Assembly: GCA_034766995.1 (NCBI GenBank)
Contig: CM068320.1
Span: 7,970,001-8,034,000 of the forward strand
Direction: 5' to 3'
Source: Acanthacorydalis orientalis
Taxonomy: Eukaryota > Arthropoda > Insecta > Megaloptera > Corydalidae
DNA: 64,000 bases
A program made the position numbers and the translations under genes. Shown here piece by piece: positions 37,724 through 49,593 of the stretch (position 1 is the stretch's first letter; the number at the start of each line of letters is the position of its first letter). The notes beneath the pieces are model-generated. The model had not been told where the DNA came from. It made no database searches and saw only the letters and a program-made list of their open reading frames with translations.

Positions 37724-37760
<37 letters not shown>
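37661..37760. repeat. (TA)n microsatellite
   Basis: Three consecutive TA runs separated by single-base phase changes and one AAATATGTA break. Confidence 0.95.
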
Positions 37761-37765
<5 letters not shown>

Positions 37766-39887
37766 AGGATCTGTTTATGTATATTTCTCCATTTTATCTC
37801 ATTCGTTTCTATGAAATTTTCAAAATTATTTTTCCGAAAATATTAAATCAACTATAACATCATTCATTACACTATGTTTATATATCAAGCGTTTCAAAAA
37901 TCGTAGACCTACATATAAATAGAAAAAAATTATGAAAAGTACATTCCATAATTTAATTAATTAAGAAACTAATACAGCTCGAACAGTATTAAAACTTAAA
38001 CTTAGGCCAATTTCAAATATATATGTTCTCTGCTACTATCATGTGGTGTACTAAGAATTTAAAGTATTTTGACGAAAACATTGAGCTATATTATGCTTTA
38101 TTTTTACCAAATAATAACCGCATAAAAAGAAGGCTTTCATTTATTTCATAAAATAATTTATAGCCGAAAATTACTTTTAAGTTATCTGAACGTATAAACA
38201 GAAATAATTTATGTTATCAATACCAAGAAAATGTAAATATCATTATTAGAAATCAACTTAACCTAGCACAATTAACCATTTGAGATGATATCTCTTTCTT
38301 TGGAACACTTGAACCATTTTTTTTTTGAATATAAAGTGATAATCAAACATTTAGACGTACTTTCTAATTATATTATTCTTGAGCGAGCCAAGCGCTATGA
38401 CAATTTTAACAATATGTACTCTCAAAACGCCATCTGTTTTTCTCACTACATAATTGCTGTGCATGAGTATTTAAATGAACATTTTCACTGAAAACTAATT
38501 GGTATACGCCTTTAAATATAAATACAATTAAAATTATTACAACCTTCCCCTGTGGATTTCTTCACTTTGAAAGTGGTTAAAGACAAAATAGACCATAAGA
38601 GATTGGGTTATTGTAGTATAACAAGAGAAATTTTCTTGGAAGTAATTGATAATAATTCCACATACTCTGTGGGAACATGTTTGAGCGTTTCTGAACATTT
38701 TAAGATAGAAAATGTGGTAGTCTATTAATTATGATAATTATTTTCTTATATATATATATATATATATATAATATTTTATGCAAATTGTATCGTTTGTGTT
38801 TCATTTTTCTTCTTCCTTTTTACCAATTTTTAGTAAATGCGATTTTTGTAAAGAAATTTTCTGTTTTAATATAACTAGTAAGCCAAATAATAAAATTTAA
38901 AGAAGTATATGAATAAAATATTAGTTATTGCATTAATAAAATGCATAACCTAGATTATTTCATTTTGTACAATAACGTTCATTTTAACCTGAAAATCTAC
39001 ATTAATTTATTATAATTAATAAATGGATACAAAAAGGTATTTTGAAATTTATTAATAAATTAAGCATTTTTCGTGAATTATATAAAATAATTAAACAATA
39101 TGAGCGTTTTCATTTCTAATATTCTTGAAAACCATGTAAGAAAAACGATCAAACTCTAGAACAATATACCTTTTATCCATATAGCAACAAGTTTACAAAT
39201 TGCGTAATAAATCACGATAATTTTTATTGAACCAGACTGGCGGTTAACGAGACTAGTTAACAATTCAGCAGTTTGTTACGGTGAAAAAGAACGAAACTTA
39301 ATTCAACCTCGTAGTCTATAGAAAATGTTTTAATGAAAACTATCCGCTGTTGATAGACTAGTTAACTTCGGTCCTGTCCGCTACCAACTTACTTGCGAAC
39401 TTGAACCTTTTGGAAAGGTAACGAGCCGTAGTCGAAATGGGTTAAGTTTGCCGCTCCACACTCCGTTGCTCTAATTATCTAATAAACGTACAATGCATTT
39501 TAAGTAAGCGGACGCCCTAGTCGTCGCTGCTGTTGTTGTTGTTGTAAAAGGGCGTTATTACGCCACCGTGGTATTCGTGGAAACTTCAGCAAATTTCCAG
39601 ATGAACATTTTCGCCGCAACAAGCAGGTAATTTTATTATAACTTAAGTAAATATGGATCGTTATGAAGCCCATAAAGAACATTTTTGCATCACGTCTATT
39701 TATTTAAGCCTTGTTTGTCTTGCATAATTAGCTGTGTGTTGCCAGTAGAGTGAAAAATTGTGACCCATCTTGCTAAAGATCGTATTTAAAACATATATAA
39801 TTATTAGCGTATGTTTTCGCCATTTTATTTATTTTCATTACATTGATTTAATAAATAATCTCAGTATGCTTATAACAGATTTTCTAT

Positions 39888-39891
<4 letters not shown>

Positions 39892-39931
<40 letters not shown>
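39892..39931. repeat. (TA)n microsatellite
   Basis: TA run of about 40 bp. Confidence 0.95.
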
Positions 39932-39935
<4 letters not shown>

Positions 39936-40500
39936 TATAATGAATAGTCAGTAAATAAATATATAATTTAGAGACATACTTATATATCACAACTCGAAGT
40001 TAAATATTTATAGTATGCAATTAATTTTTTAAAAAAGATTTTATGTGATTTTATTTAATTCTTACTAAAACTGAATAATTCGTCTGAATTTTCCAAGTTT
40101 AACAGATGTGATAATTACAAATGTTCTAAGATAAATTAAGGTCTTTAAATACAATATTATTGATAAAAACTGGTATTCCAGATTTAAATCAAAGAAAAGT
40201 CTTAAAATAACAATATTTAATGTAAAAAGATAAACAATTTGCTTTATTTAATTTCCAATTTTTTTTTAAATAATGTGCGTGGTGCCACACGCGTTAGAAG
40301 TGAAACTTCCGTAAGGATGTGCAAAGCAAAGCAAATGGTATTATAAATGAAGGAGTATAACAGTCGGATTATGCAGTAGCTAGAACAACTTATTTAAATT
40401 TAATTCAAATTGACACACTATTAAAACTGGTTGAAATATATAATACACAAAATATGATACGCAAAATAATATCCAGAGCGGTACATAAATATAAAACCTA

Positions 40501-40506
<6 letters not shown>

Positions 40507-40556
<50 letters not shown>
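40507..40556. repeat. (TA)n microsatellite
   Basis: Pure TA run of about 50 bp. Confidence 0.95.
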
Positions 40557-40559
<3 letters not shown>

Positions 40560-42279
40560 GTACAATTTGATAAATATAATGATACCCAGGGGGGAAAATT
40601 ATTTATAAGGGTTAAATGAAAAACGTTAATAACAACAAATCGGTTCTATTCAGAAGTGTCCATTTCTTCATAATTTAAATAACATTGTTCAGCAACAGTA
40701 CGGCGAGAAAGTGAAACGAGATAGTGAAATAGGCCGTCTTTACTCTATCACTCTACCCCCACCAGTGTTGTTTGCCGAACAGTTACGCAGTCGATATCCG
40801 TTTCACTTTTCGTTTCAGTTTGATTTCTATGATCATCTCGCATTATCGTGCCATAAGAAATTTCACTTCAATAAAAAATATTATTTTTTATTTTAAATAA
40901 GAGGTGAAAAATGGTGTATGACATCTGAGGGATGTTCTTTTAAAAACTAAGTAAACAGAGACGAAGTGAAATATTGAAAATAAATAGATCGTTAATGATT
41001 ATCCATTTTTTTAATAATGAATTAAAATAAAATTAAATTTACAACATTATTTATTTTTTAAAACCGTCAGATTTCTTTTCCACGCCCTTCATTTTAAAAT
41101 CGAAGAAAATAAAACATAAATAACAATACATTTTAAAATAAAAATACGATTTATAAACTGTTTCTATACTGTTACATAACTGAATACTTTTCTATCGATA
41201 TCCTCTTCAAAAATTTCAAATATGTATGCATGTCAATATTATGCATAGTATCTTTACTATGCATAGCATATTTAATAAATAATATATGATGAAATATCAA
41301 GAATATTCTTCAAGAAATCAAGAAATTTGTCTAAAAAATATTAAAACAAGTATTTATACAATTCATATTTCAATATAAGAATTATAAATAATTATTTGTC
41401 AAAATTCAGTTTAAAAAGTTAAAAACCAAACAGTTTATTTTTATAATTTTATGACAAATACAATTAGTGTATATTTTTTTGATCCTTTTCATTACAAGAG
41501 TAAACAGTATTCATATTTTTAATGAAGATGTTAAAAAATAATAATTATTATTGTACATCAATTAGAAGGTGCAATCCATTTTTTTGGGTTTTATTTATTA
41601 ATTTTTTAAAAAAATAGTTCTATATAAAATAATTTATATTTTTGTTCCAAATCAATTGAAATTTATTGTTCATCGATAAACGCAGCTCATCTATTAAGCA
41701 AAATTATGGAACAAAAATCAACAAAAAGTTTTCCGATAAAAAACGGTTCCTCTTTAAACACAATTTGGCGCCTGTTTGAATTAACTGTTTATTTTCGGTA
41801 GTGTATTCTGTTCAAAACAAACGAGGGTCAATCGATACCCAGGCATATAACTAAAATATTTACCACTACGAAATGTTGTAGCGCTAACAAGTCAAGGGAA
41901 GCTTAAAGACTAAAGACACTAGACATACAGCTAAACAATAGACTCTATTAATTAATCTTCAGTACACCCCAAATTAACCTACTAAAGAAATAAGTACAAA
42001 ACATCAAACCAGACTGGTTCCGTCTACTACAACTTCCGACAAGAAATTAATGATGCTATAAAAAATGTAATATATGAGAACTACTTAAACTAAGAAAATT
42101 AACACCGGCTTCAAAAGTGCTACGAACAATTTGATATTTAGAACGTGATGCTATAGTATTGTAAAACACACACAAAATCATACAAAACAGGAAATTCATA
42201 GAAAAGTTCTATTTTCAGGATTTTTTTTAATAATTTTGTATTTTTAAACGCGTGCACATACACACACCTACATACATGT

Positions 42280-42287
<8 letters not shown>

Positions 42288-42329
<42 letters not shown>

Positions 42330-42352
42330 TATATACGAATATATATATATAA
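42288..42352. repeat. (CA)n/(TA)n compound microsatellite
   Basis: Short CA-rich words (42250-42288) precede TA runs with two phase breaks. Confidence 0.9.
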
Positions 42353-43436
42353 AGTGAAAATCGAAGATCACTTTATTCTCTTCATAATGAAATGCCTTAA
42401 TAAAACGCATCACTTTTGAAAATGAAACCGCAGAAATTTAAATAAGTTTAATATTATTTTAATTTTTTTAAAAAAATGCTTCATTCAAACTAACATATAC
42501 CTTGAAAATTATTCTTAATGAATATCTGTCAACATTATAATAAATATTAAAAATCAGTAGAAACAATAAATCGACATAAGTTCTTTCTCACACTTTAAAA
42601 TATCTATTTTTCATGATTTTTGCAATAAAATAACTGCAACTGCTATTTTTATCATATTTTATTCATATTTCTTGTTGAATTTCCATGTAAATGGCTTATT
42701 CTTAATACAATTGTTTTTATCTATAATAATGTTACTATTTGTAATTATAAAAAAATTACAATAAATAGAATCATTCTCACCAAACTAAATTGAATATTAT
42801 AATTTATCCCTTATCAAATTTCAATTCATAACAGATGTATACTTTATTTTTTACACGAAAAAAATACATAATCATACTTTATTTCTCTTAGTTCTATTAA
42901 ATATTTTTATTGGTATTTTGCATTGATCGATCGGTTTATTTATGCTCTTTTCTCTATAAAAACATTAAATATAAATATATATTCGCTTTTTCCATTACAG
43001 TATAATTTCTAAATTGTATATAAAGATGTATTCGCTACACAACAAATGAATACAAGAAATTTTGGTCACAACTGATAACTAAAATATGTATAATTGCTAC
43101 CCAACAACCAATGGTGATTTTTATTAACCAACCAAAACGAATAAATTAATCAATTAACAATTATCAAAAAGATGATATAATGCATGTTCAAGTTAAGTAA
43201 AATCAATATTTAAGACTCTTACTTGACAATGGTCATTATTTTAATCAAATAATATCGGTACAGCCACCCTCAGATTCTATATTCTAATAATTCTATTATT
43301 GATAAACAGAGAAAATATACATAACTACACACACATACATACATACACGCACTCAAGGTAATCATATTAAACAAACATAATTCTATATCTGAGCAAGTTA
43401 AACAGAACGCAAGAATGTTATCCTAGTAATTTTCGT

Positions 43437-43640
43437 CCTTCTAGATCATCCGAGTCTGTTAGTTTGTTATTTGGAGTTTTAGGGTGGTTCGATCGAATCT
43501 GTTTTCCACTACTAGTTTCGTCAGATGCGCCATCTCAGATACATGTTAGATTCTATAATTGTTTTTAACATCTATCTGTGGATGTCACACGTACCGAAAC
43601 TAGTAGAAGATAATCAACACTCAGATTATCTAGAAGAATG
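43437..43640. repeat. Imperfect long inverted repeat (MITE-like)
   Basis: The left arm starts CCTTCTAGATCATCCGAGTC and the right arm, on the other strand, CATTCTTCTAGATAATCTGA. A second pair of matching words (ACTACTAGTTTCG left, CTACTAGTTTCGG on the reverse of the right half) lies further in at a similar distance. The whole 0.2 kb could fold as one long interrupted hairpin. No target duplication is clear, and its family is unknown. Confidence 0.55.
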
Positions 43641-45744
43641 AATACCATCAGGACAACATTTCAACGGAATCATATATAAATATATATATATATAAACATA
43701 CAATTATACTTTTAAAATGCATGAACTTCTAAAATAACCTGTTAACTGTCATGCCTGACAAATATATATTAAGTTATTACTATATTATTTTTATATAAAG
43801 TAAATAATTACTCTCAAAAGAATAAACTTTTGAAATTGATCAGTTTCATTGAATAATTGAAGTACATGCGAAAAAATTAACACTGATAATAAAAAACAAA
43901 ATTGAGAAAATATTATTGATTCACTGCAAAATTTATGAAATCGTTGGAAATATTTTAAACCGCAAACATATATAAATTATACACAACGTATTCGTAGAAA
44001 TCATATTTATTACAGCTCTGTGCACCATTTCGCAAGATATATTGCAATCCAATACTGTGCTCGACATTTATGCACACACGCAGACGAGAGAAACGAACTC
44101 AGGGCTTCAGGCGTTATGTCGACGCTACAACCAATGTACGAGTACATTGCATCTCAGTTCAAGAGCGATAAACGCTCTATCTGCTTATTTCAATGACATC
44201 TTTCAATATTTCTTGATCAATGTTTCGTGAGAACAGTGGAGGAATTCTCTAGATATACTGAACGGTTTTATATAAGTAAACATTACGGTGTTAGTTGATT
44301 GGTTTTATGTTGATATAAAATTAGACGTTCAGTGCATATTGGATTGTGTAAAAGACACCAATATTTATTTTATATGCATTCGTATATGTATTTTTATTGA
44401 GACTTAAGTTCACTATTTTTAAAATTATTCATAACATACATTTTATATTATCTTTCTCTTTATTTTTTCTTTTAACGATTTTTCGATTGAATATACCGAA
44501 ATATATTCAAAATTACATTGAAAATTACATTTAAGTTTTTTGATTTTACCTCTAAATATAGCATATATATTTATATAAATTGGATTTAAAATTTAAGTCA
44601 CATATTACCTGACACCTACATTTTTTTTATAAAAAAAATACTGTTTGTCACAACTTTTAATAAAATTATAACAAATAATACAAGTAATATAACAATCTAT
44701 ATTCATATATTTATTTAGATTTGAATTTTCTTCAAAATCTTTTATCATTTCTCTAACGAATCTATTTTAATAATCCCTCAATATACTGAAATTTACTATT
44801 ATATGATATATTTTCCTTTTTGTTACATTTTCTATAAAAATGTTCATCGAAATTATAACTCGATCTAAATTGTCTTCCACAAATAAATCCCTTAAGTTCA
44901 AAGTACCTACTTAAATTATTCTGGCTATTGGAATTCATTTTATTGCAATTCTAGTTTCAGACAGTGGCTAAATTAACGTTCAGAAATAGATTCTCTTCTC
45001 ATTCTAAAGATCGTGGCATTGTCATCGAAATGCGCATAAATCAAAATTAACAATAAGAACTTGTTGAACAGTTCGATATGAAAAAATGATAGTATATGAG
45101 GAATAAATCGTTTGAAAAGCGTTCAAAACATTTATCATTGACGTGTTCAAATTTACTATGAAAATGGTAAAAGTAATGGGAGATTTTGTATTTTTAGAAA
45201 AATTAAAAAAAAAACACATTTAAACGAAATGTTATTAAATTCTATAATATTTTTTTATAATTCACTGCGTTGCTTTTATTCAGAAATTACTACGAACTTT
45301 AAACATAAACTACATTCATATTTATCATTAAAAAAGACTAAGCATCCGAAAATCTCCAAACAATTTTCAAAATTCTTATCATTATAAAAACTTCTAATTT
45401 ATATATCTAAAATAATATATGGAAATGGATAGTGTGACATTTATTATGGAATTCTCGATTATTTCCTTAAAATTTTTCCAATAAATAGCTTATTCACACA
45501 ATTCAGCAAATATTTAGATTTATTGCTCTATTCTCTAAGTGAAAAATAAACCTTTTTATTCTTTATCACTCACTATTTAGTACAACCATCTGAAAGAAGA
45601 GCATATAATACAATTTTAGAATATAAAGAACAAAAATAACATGTCAAGTTATTTTTCGTATAAATTATAAAATTTGCAAATATCAATATGAATTAAATAA
45701 TTAAAAATATCAATATAAGATTTTTTATTTTCTTTTTTTTGCAA
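43641..45744. other. AT-rich stretch
   Basis: No gene is supported. A GC-richer patch at 44040-44240 carries a 62-codon frame without resemblance, followed by a TTTTATATAAGTA sequence that looks like a TATA box but has no gene attached. Confidence 0.5.
45004..45040 (+). repeat. Hairpin motif copy B
   Basis: CTAAAGAT, twelve bases, ATCGAAATGCGCATAAA. The 16-base 3' half is identical to copy A at 31.0 kb, and the GAT-to-ATC span is again 18 nt, while the interior has diverged. Confidence 0.6.
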
Positions 45745-45933
45745 TGGAAAGATTGTAAAAAGGTTTACAAATATCGACCAACAACCATTAATGAACTGAA
45801 AACTGCTATATGCCAAAAAATTGCATCTACAACGCCGGAAATGGCCCGCCGAGTGATGCGAAACTTCAGAAATCGGCTACAAATGTGAATCGCGAATGAA
45901 GGTCACAATCTGAATTATATCATATTCAAAACC
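45745..45933 (+). pseudogene. Tc1/mariner-superfamily transposase C-terminal fragment
   Basis: The plus-strand frame reads KVYKYRPTTINELKTAICQK, then IASTTPEMARRVMRNFRNRL, QM, a stop, and IANEGHNLNYIIFKT. It matches the extreme C-terminus of the transposase family seen at 56.8-58.7 kb, in which 'T-I-x-E-L-K' leads to 'P-x-x-M-x-x-R-V-M-x-N-F-R-x-R-L-x-x-C-I-x-x-N-x-G-H' and 'I-I-F-K-T'. One stop (TGA for the Cys codon) lies before IANEGH. A GTCGCGCATCCTGTATA sequence 65 bp downstream (about 45999-46015) resembles the right end of the 58.86-kb element and may be its terminal repeat. The rest of the gene is missing. Confidence 0.65.
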
Positions 45934-46324
45934 AATGAAATTCTGAATAGCATTTACCATACCTTTTTTATTAACCTTTAAAATCTAGGAATTTTTTGTC
46001 GCGCATCCTGTATAATATATAATGGACGGTCGAAAATTGTTACATGGAAGTTCTTTAGAAAAAGAGAATATAGCTATCACTATAGATGTAATTTATTCGC
46101 CGTGAGTCATCATGTATAACTTGGCTTAGTTGCATCAATCCAGAGACGCAACACAATAAGAGTAAAAATAGAGCTTTGTACAAATACTGTGCCAGTGCGG
46201 TTAAAGTAACGTGCTATATTGAAATGCAATTAATTAGCAACTAAAAATGTTTTTGATTATCGTAGTGCGGACAATTTATTATAAATATTGGGCAAAAAAT
46301 ATTTCAATATTTTGACGATGTTAA

Positions 46325-47032
46325 GGGGACCTGGTGGTCTAGAATTTTCGAAAAATCGATTTTTTTTTCGAAAGTACAGTATCTTAAAATATACTGTTAA
46401 AATTTGATGACGAAATTCAGAGTATTTCAGGATCTACAGCCCATTAGAAGGTCAGGTCAGTTTCTTGAGAATATACTTGCTTGAAACTTTAAACGCGTTT
46501 ATCTCGAAACTACTTTTTTTCGTCTTGCGGGGGCCAGAAAAAAAAACTACTTGACCGATTTGTCTGAAATTTTAATATGTTATTCTGAATAGTTCTAGCT
46601 CTCGCTGAAAGTAAAACTAATAGTTTCCGTAAAATATTTATATTTTTTTTATTAACAAAACATTCAAAAATACTGGTCGTTTTCAAACTTGTACTTTTGA
46701 CTACGCGCCATTTTGTCAAATTTTTTTTTTATTCTACTTCCTGCGATAGCTATACTTATACTAATTAAAAATTCGTCAATTGTTTTATTTCAGATCAGAG
46801 GGAGAGATAAATCATCATTCACCACGCAATTCCATTTTTTTAGTGAGGGAGACTTCAGCATCATTTTTCTAATTTAAAAAAAATTTTTTTTTTGTCTTTA
46901 TTTTCATTTTTGTGTAGTTTATTAGTAATAAAATAAGTGTAAAAAAATTTGAAAGCATTATTCATTATCCTCATATAGAAAAAAAATTTTTAAAATAGCT
47001 TAAATTTTAGGCCGCTAGACCACCGGGTCCCC
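46325..47032. mobile_element. TTAA-flanked non-autonomous DNA element, copy 2
   Basis: A 708-bp copy of the element at 11280-11989, in the same orientation. It has perfect TTAA duplications at 46321-46324 and 47033-47036, left end GGGGACCTGGTGGTCTAG and right end CTAGACCACCGGGTCCCC. Most of the sequence is nearly identical to copy 1, so both transposed fairly recently from close relatives. Differences are concentrated in two short blocks, about 46456-46480 and 46596-46614. There is no coding capacity; the 69-codon minus-strand frame inside it is not conserved as a protein. Confidence 0.9.
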
Positions 47033-48218
47033 TTAAGCTCCAATTTAAAAACGAGCCTCGGTAAGATATCCGTTTCACAGCAAATGAACAAATTCATCAG
47101 TATCGTATTAATTGTTTAATCGAAGAAGACCTCTGAATAATACAGAATGCTATTGCTGCAAATTAATTTTTACACAATGATATATTTTCTCCTTGTGTAC
47201 CACGTAATTTAACCTAGAAAATGAAACCCAAACGATTTATAATTTATCGAAAAAATGTTCGAAGGTACAAAACTAAAGTAAATGATGTTCTACTGTCTAT
47301 AGCCACTGGTGAGGAAACAGAATAATGTTGATGATAATGCTGGAAAATAAATATAACATGAAGAAATTATATTTTATGCTTCTTTTCTTTTTTTGATTTA
47401 TCCTAGTATGTCGAACCACTTAAGAGTACTAACTCTTGTCGAAAACTTTTTAACCGACCCTCCTATTCTAACTTCAAAGTAATAAGTAATGATCTTCATA
47501 TTTTAAATCAAAGTTTCAAAATACATTCAATCCAGTATATTTATAAAACATTTTTATCTTGTTTATAATATTAATAACTTATTAATACCGATTTATTAGT
47601 ATAATATTTTAAATTTCTCTATATAATATCTAATAAAAAGTTTATTTATAATCATTAATCCTCATTAGTAAATATGAGAATCTGCATTGATTTATATAGT
47701 CTAGAATTTATTTACACAATTATACTGAATATTTTCACTTTATAAATATATGAATGACAAAAAAATATACAATAATTGATTTAATAATAAATACGCTTGT
47801 CGATCCAAAATTTATGTAGCAACAATTTTAAACAATATTTTTATATCACAATAAATAATAAATAAGTTTACTTTTTCAATTTACTTTCCATCTTATAATA
47901 TGTTTATCTTTAAACGAAATGAAAGTACTAGTACTCTACATAAAAAAATATACAATAATGGATATTTTACATACATGTACATACATACATATATATATAC
48001 ATATACATAGTACATGATTACAAATGTATACATGAAACGAAAGAAAAATTCGCTGTAATAATTCGATAATAAGTTTTTCCGTGAGTTTACAAAATTCTTT
48101 GAAGTTAACTCAATGTAGTCTATCATCTTGTTATCGTTTTTTAGGAGAGTTAGTTTAAATTTTAACTTCAAAGAAATACTCTATGCAGTGAAAATTAAAA
48201 ACCTATCTACCTGTTAAT

Positions 48219-48268
<50 letters not shown>
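47033..48268. other. AT-rich stretch with a short coding-like patch
   Basis: Beyond the TTAA element, 47040-47340 is less AT-rich and reads in patches such as RRYKTKVNDVLLSIATGEET without a recognisable family. The remainder is AT-rich, ending in the TA tract that hosts the mariner. Confidence 0.4.
48219..48268. repeat. (TA)n tract, left half of a mariner-split microsatellite
   Basis: TA run ending exactly at the mariner's left end. The other half continues at 49553-49591 after the element. Confidence 0.95.
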
Positions 48269-48274
<6 letters not shown>

Positions 48275-49547
48275 CAGTGCAAAAGTTCGTATACGATTTG
48301 AAATTGAAACTCAGGCGGTTATTTTCTACAGAAAACGCTTTTATTTATCAATTATGTATTCGCCATCGTTTTCTGTAATCATTTTTCAACGCTCAAATAG
48401 CTGCTCAATTCCTTGTTCGTACAATATGCGCGGTTTTTCGTTAAAAGAGACGATGAGATGGTTTTTGACGGCCTCCACGGTGTCAAATTTTTTACCATTT
48501 TAACTATTGTGCAGCGACCGTAACGAATGATAATCCGTAGGTGCAATGTCTGGAAAATACGGTGGATGCGATAGGATTTCCCATTACAACTGCTTCATTT
48601 TTTGCAGTCAGTTTTGCTTCATGTGGTTTTGCGTTATCGTGGTGGAAAATGACCCCCTTGCGATTGGCCAAAATCGAACGCTTTTCATTAATTCCTGCGT
48701 TCGCTTTGATTACGTGCTGACAGTACTTCTCCTTAGTAATCGTTTCGTCGCTTGGGAGTATCTCAAAATAAACAATTCTTTTGCAATCCCACCAAACACA
48801 CAGCAAAACCTTCATCGGATATAACCCAACTTTGGCGACCAGTTCTGCCCCTTCGTTCGCTTGTTTCTACGTTTATCTGCATCTAATATTGTTGTACGGG
48901 ATCTATTTCTTATCGCCAGTCCCAACCGTTCCATAAAAGGCTCTCTGTTGAGGCGTGCAAGAAAAGAAACTGAAGATGATATGCGATCAAACTTGTTTTT
49001 TTTTTCAGACGAGTGCGGCACCCCTGTATTAAGCTTCAACGTGAACCTCAACTTCTTTAAATTCCGAAATGCAATGGATCTGACAACGTTGAGGGTCTCG
49101 GCAACCTCTTCCGTTGAAATTCGTGAGTTATTGTCAATTAAAGCGCACACAGCATCGTTGTCGATTTCAGTAGGTCATCCAGAGCGGGGTTGTTCTTCGA
49201 GGTTAAAATCACCAAGTCGAAATTGAACAAATCATTTTTTCACAATTGGAAGTGATGGTGTATTGTTCAAATAAACCTCCCAAATATTTTTGGCAGCGGT
49301 GCCAACGGTTACTCCTTTCTGAAACTTGTACAACCTAATGTGACGAAAGTGTATCTTTTCGTTGTTCATTTTAAAAAAATTTCTTATACAAAAATTGAAT
49401 CAAAACAAATGGGTCGGATGCTTAAATGACATCTGTGACTGTCACCTTTCAAACGATATATAACATGAAAACATTTCAATCACGAGCGCCACCATGCGGC
49501 ACTCTTAACACCACCTATTGAATCGTATTAGAACTTTTGCACTGATC

Positions 49548-49550
<3 letters not shown>
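48269..49550 (-). mobile_element. Mariner element, structurally complete, 1282 bp
   Basis: The inverted ends are nearly perfect: left TTGGATCAGTGCAAAAG, right its reverse complement, with similarity over about 27 bp. A transposase pseudogene fills the minus strand. The length is that of a canonical mariner (about 1.3 kb). It sits inside a TA microsatellite, so every TA is a potential target; the left side shows a clean TA, while the right reads AATA, so the duplication is blurred. It is the best preserved transposon here and could still be mobilised in trans because its ends are intact (inference). Confidence 0.95.
48341..49369 (-). pseudogene. Mariner transposase pseudogene
   Basis: From ATG at 49367-49369 to TAA at 48341-48343 the span is 343 codons, the normal mariner length. 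In order: MNNEKIHFRHIRLYKFQKG with VTVGTAAKNIWEVY (HTH 1), FVQFRLGDFNLEEQPRSG, ALIDNNSRISTEEVAETLNV (HTH 2), the first Asp in a T-G-D-K-K motif, MKVLLCVWWDCKRIVYFEIL, the second Asp in FHHDNAKPH, the third Asp in PDIAPTDYHS (in another frame), and the end KPRILYEQGIEQLFER then ENDGEYIIDK. Inactivating changes: TGA for the Trp after V-K-K, TGA replacing Arg (CGA) in R-S-G-R-P, a one-base deletion before T-G-D, further stops near 48.9 kb, and frameshifts near 48.8 and 48.6 kb. All three catalytic aspartates are still present. The two TGA stops are single transitions. Confidence 0.95.

Positions 49551-49593
<43 letters not shown>

Noticed and set aside
44200..44290. TATA-box-like TTTTATATAAGTA
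   Set aside because: In sequence this AT-rich such matches are frequent, and no downstream gene supports a promoter.
48546..49226. Plus-strand open frames across the mariner
   Set aside because: They are antisense shadows of the minus-strand transposase.
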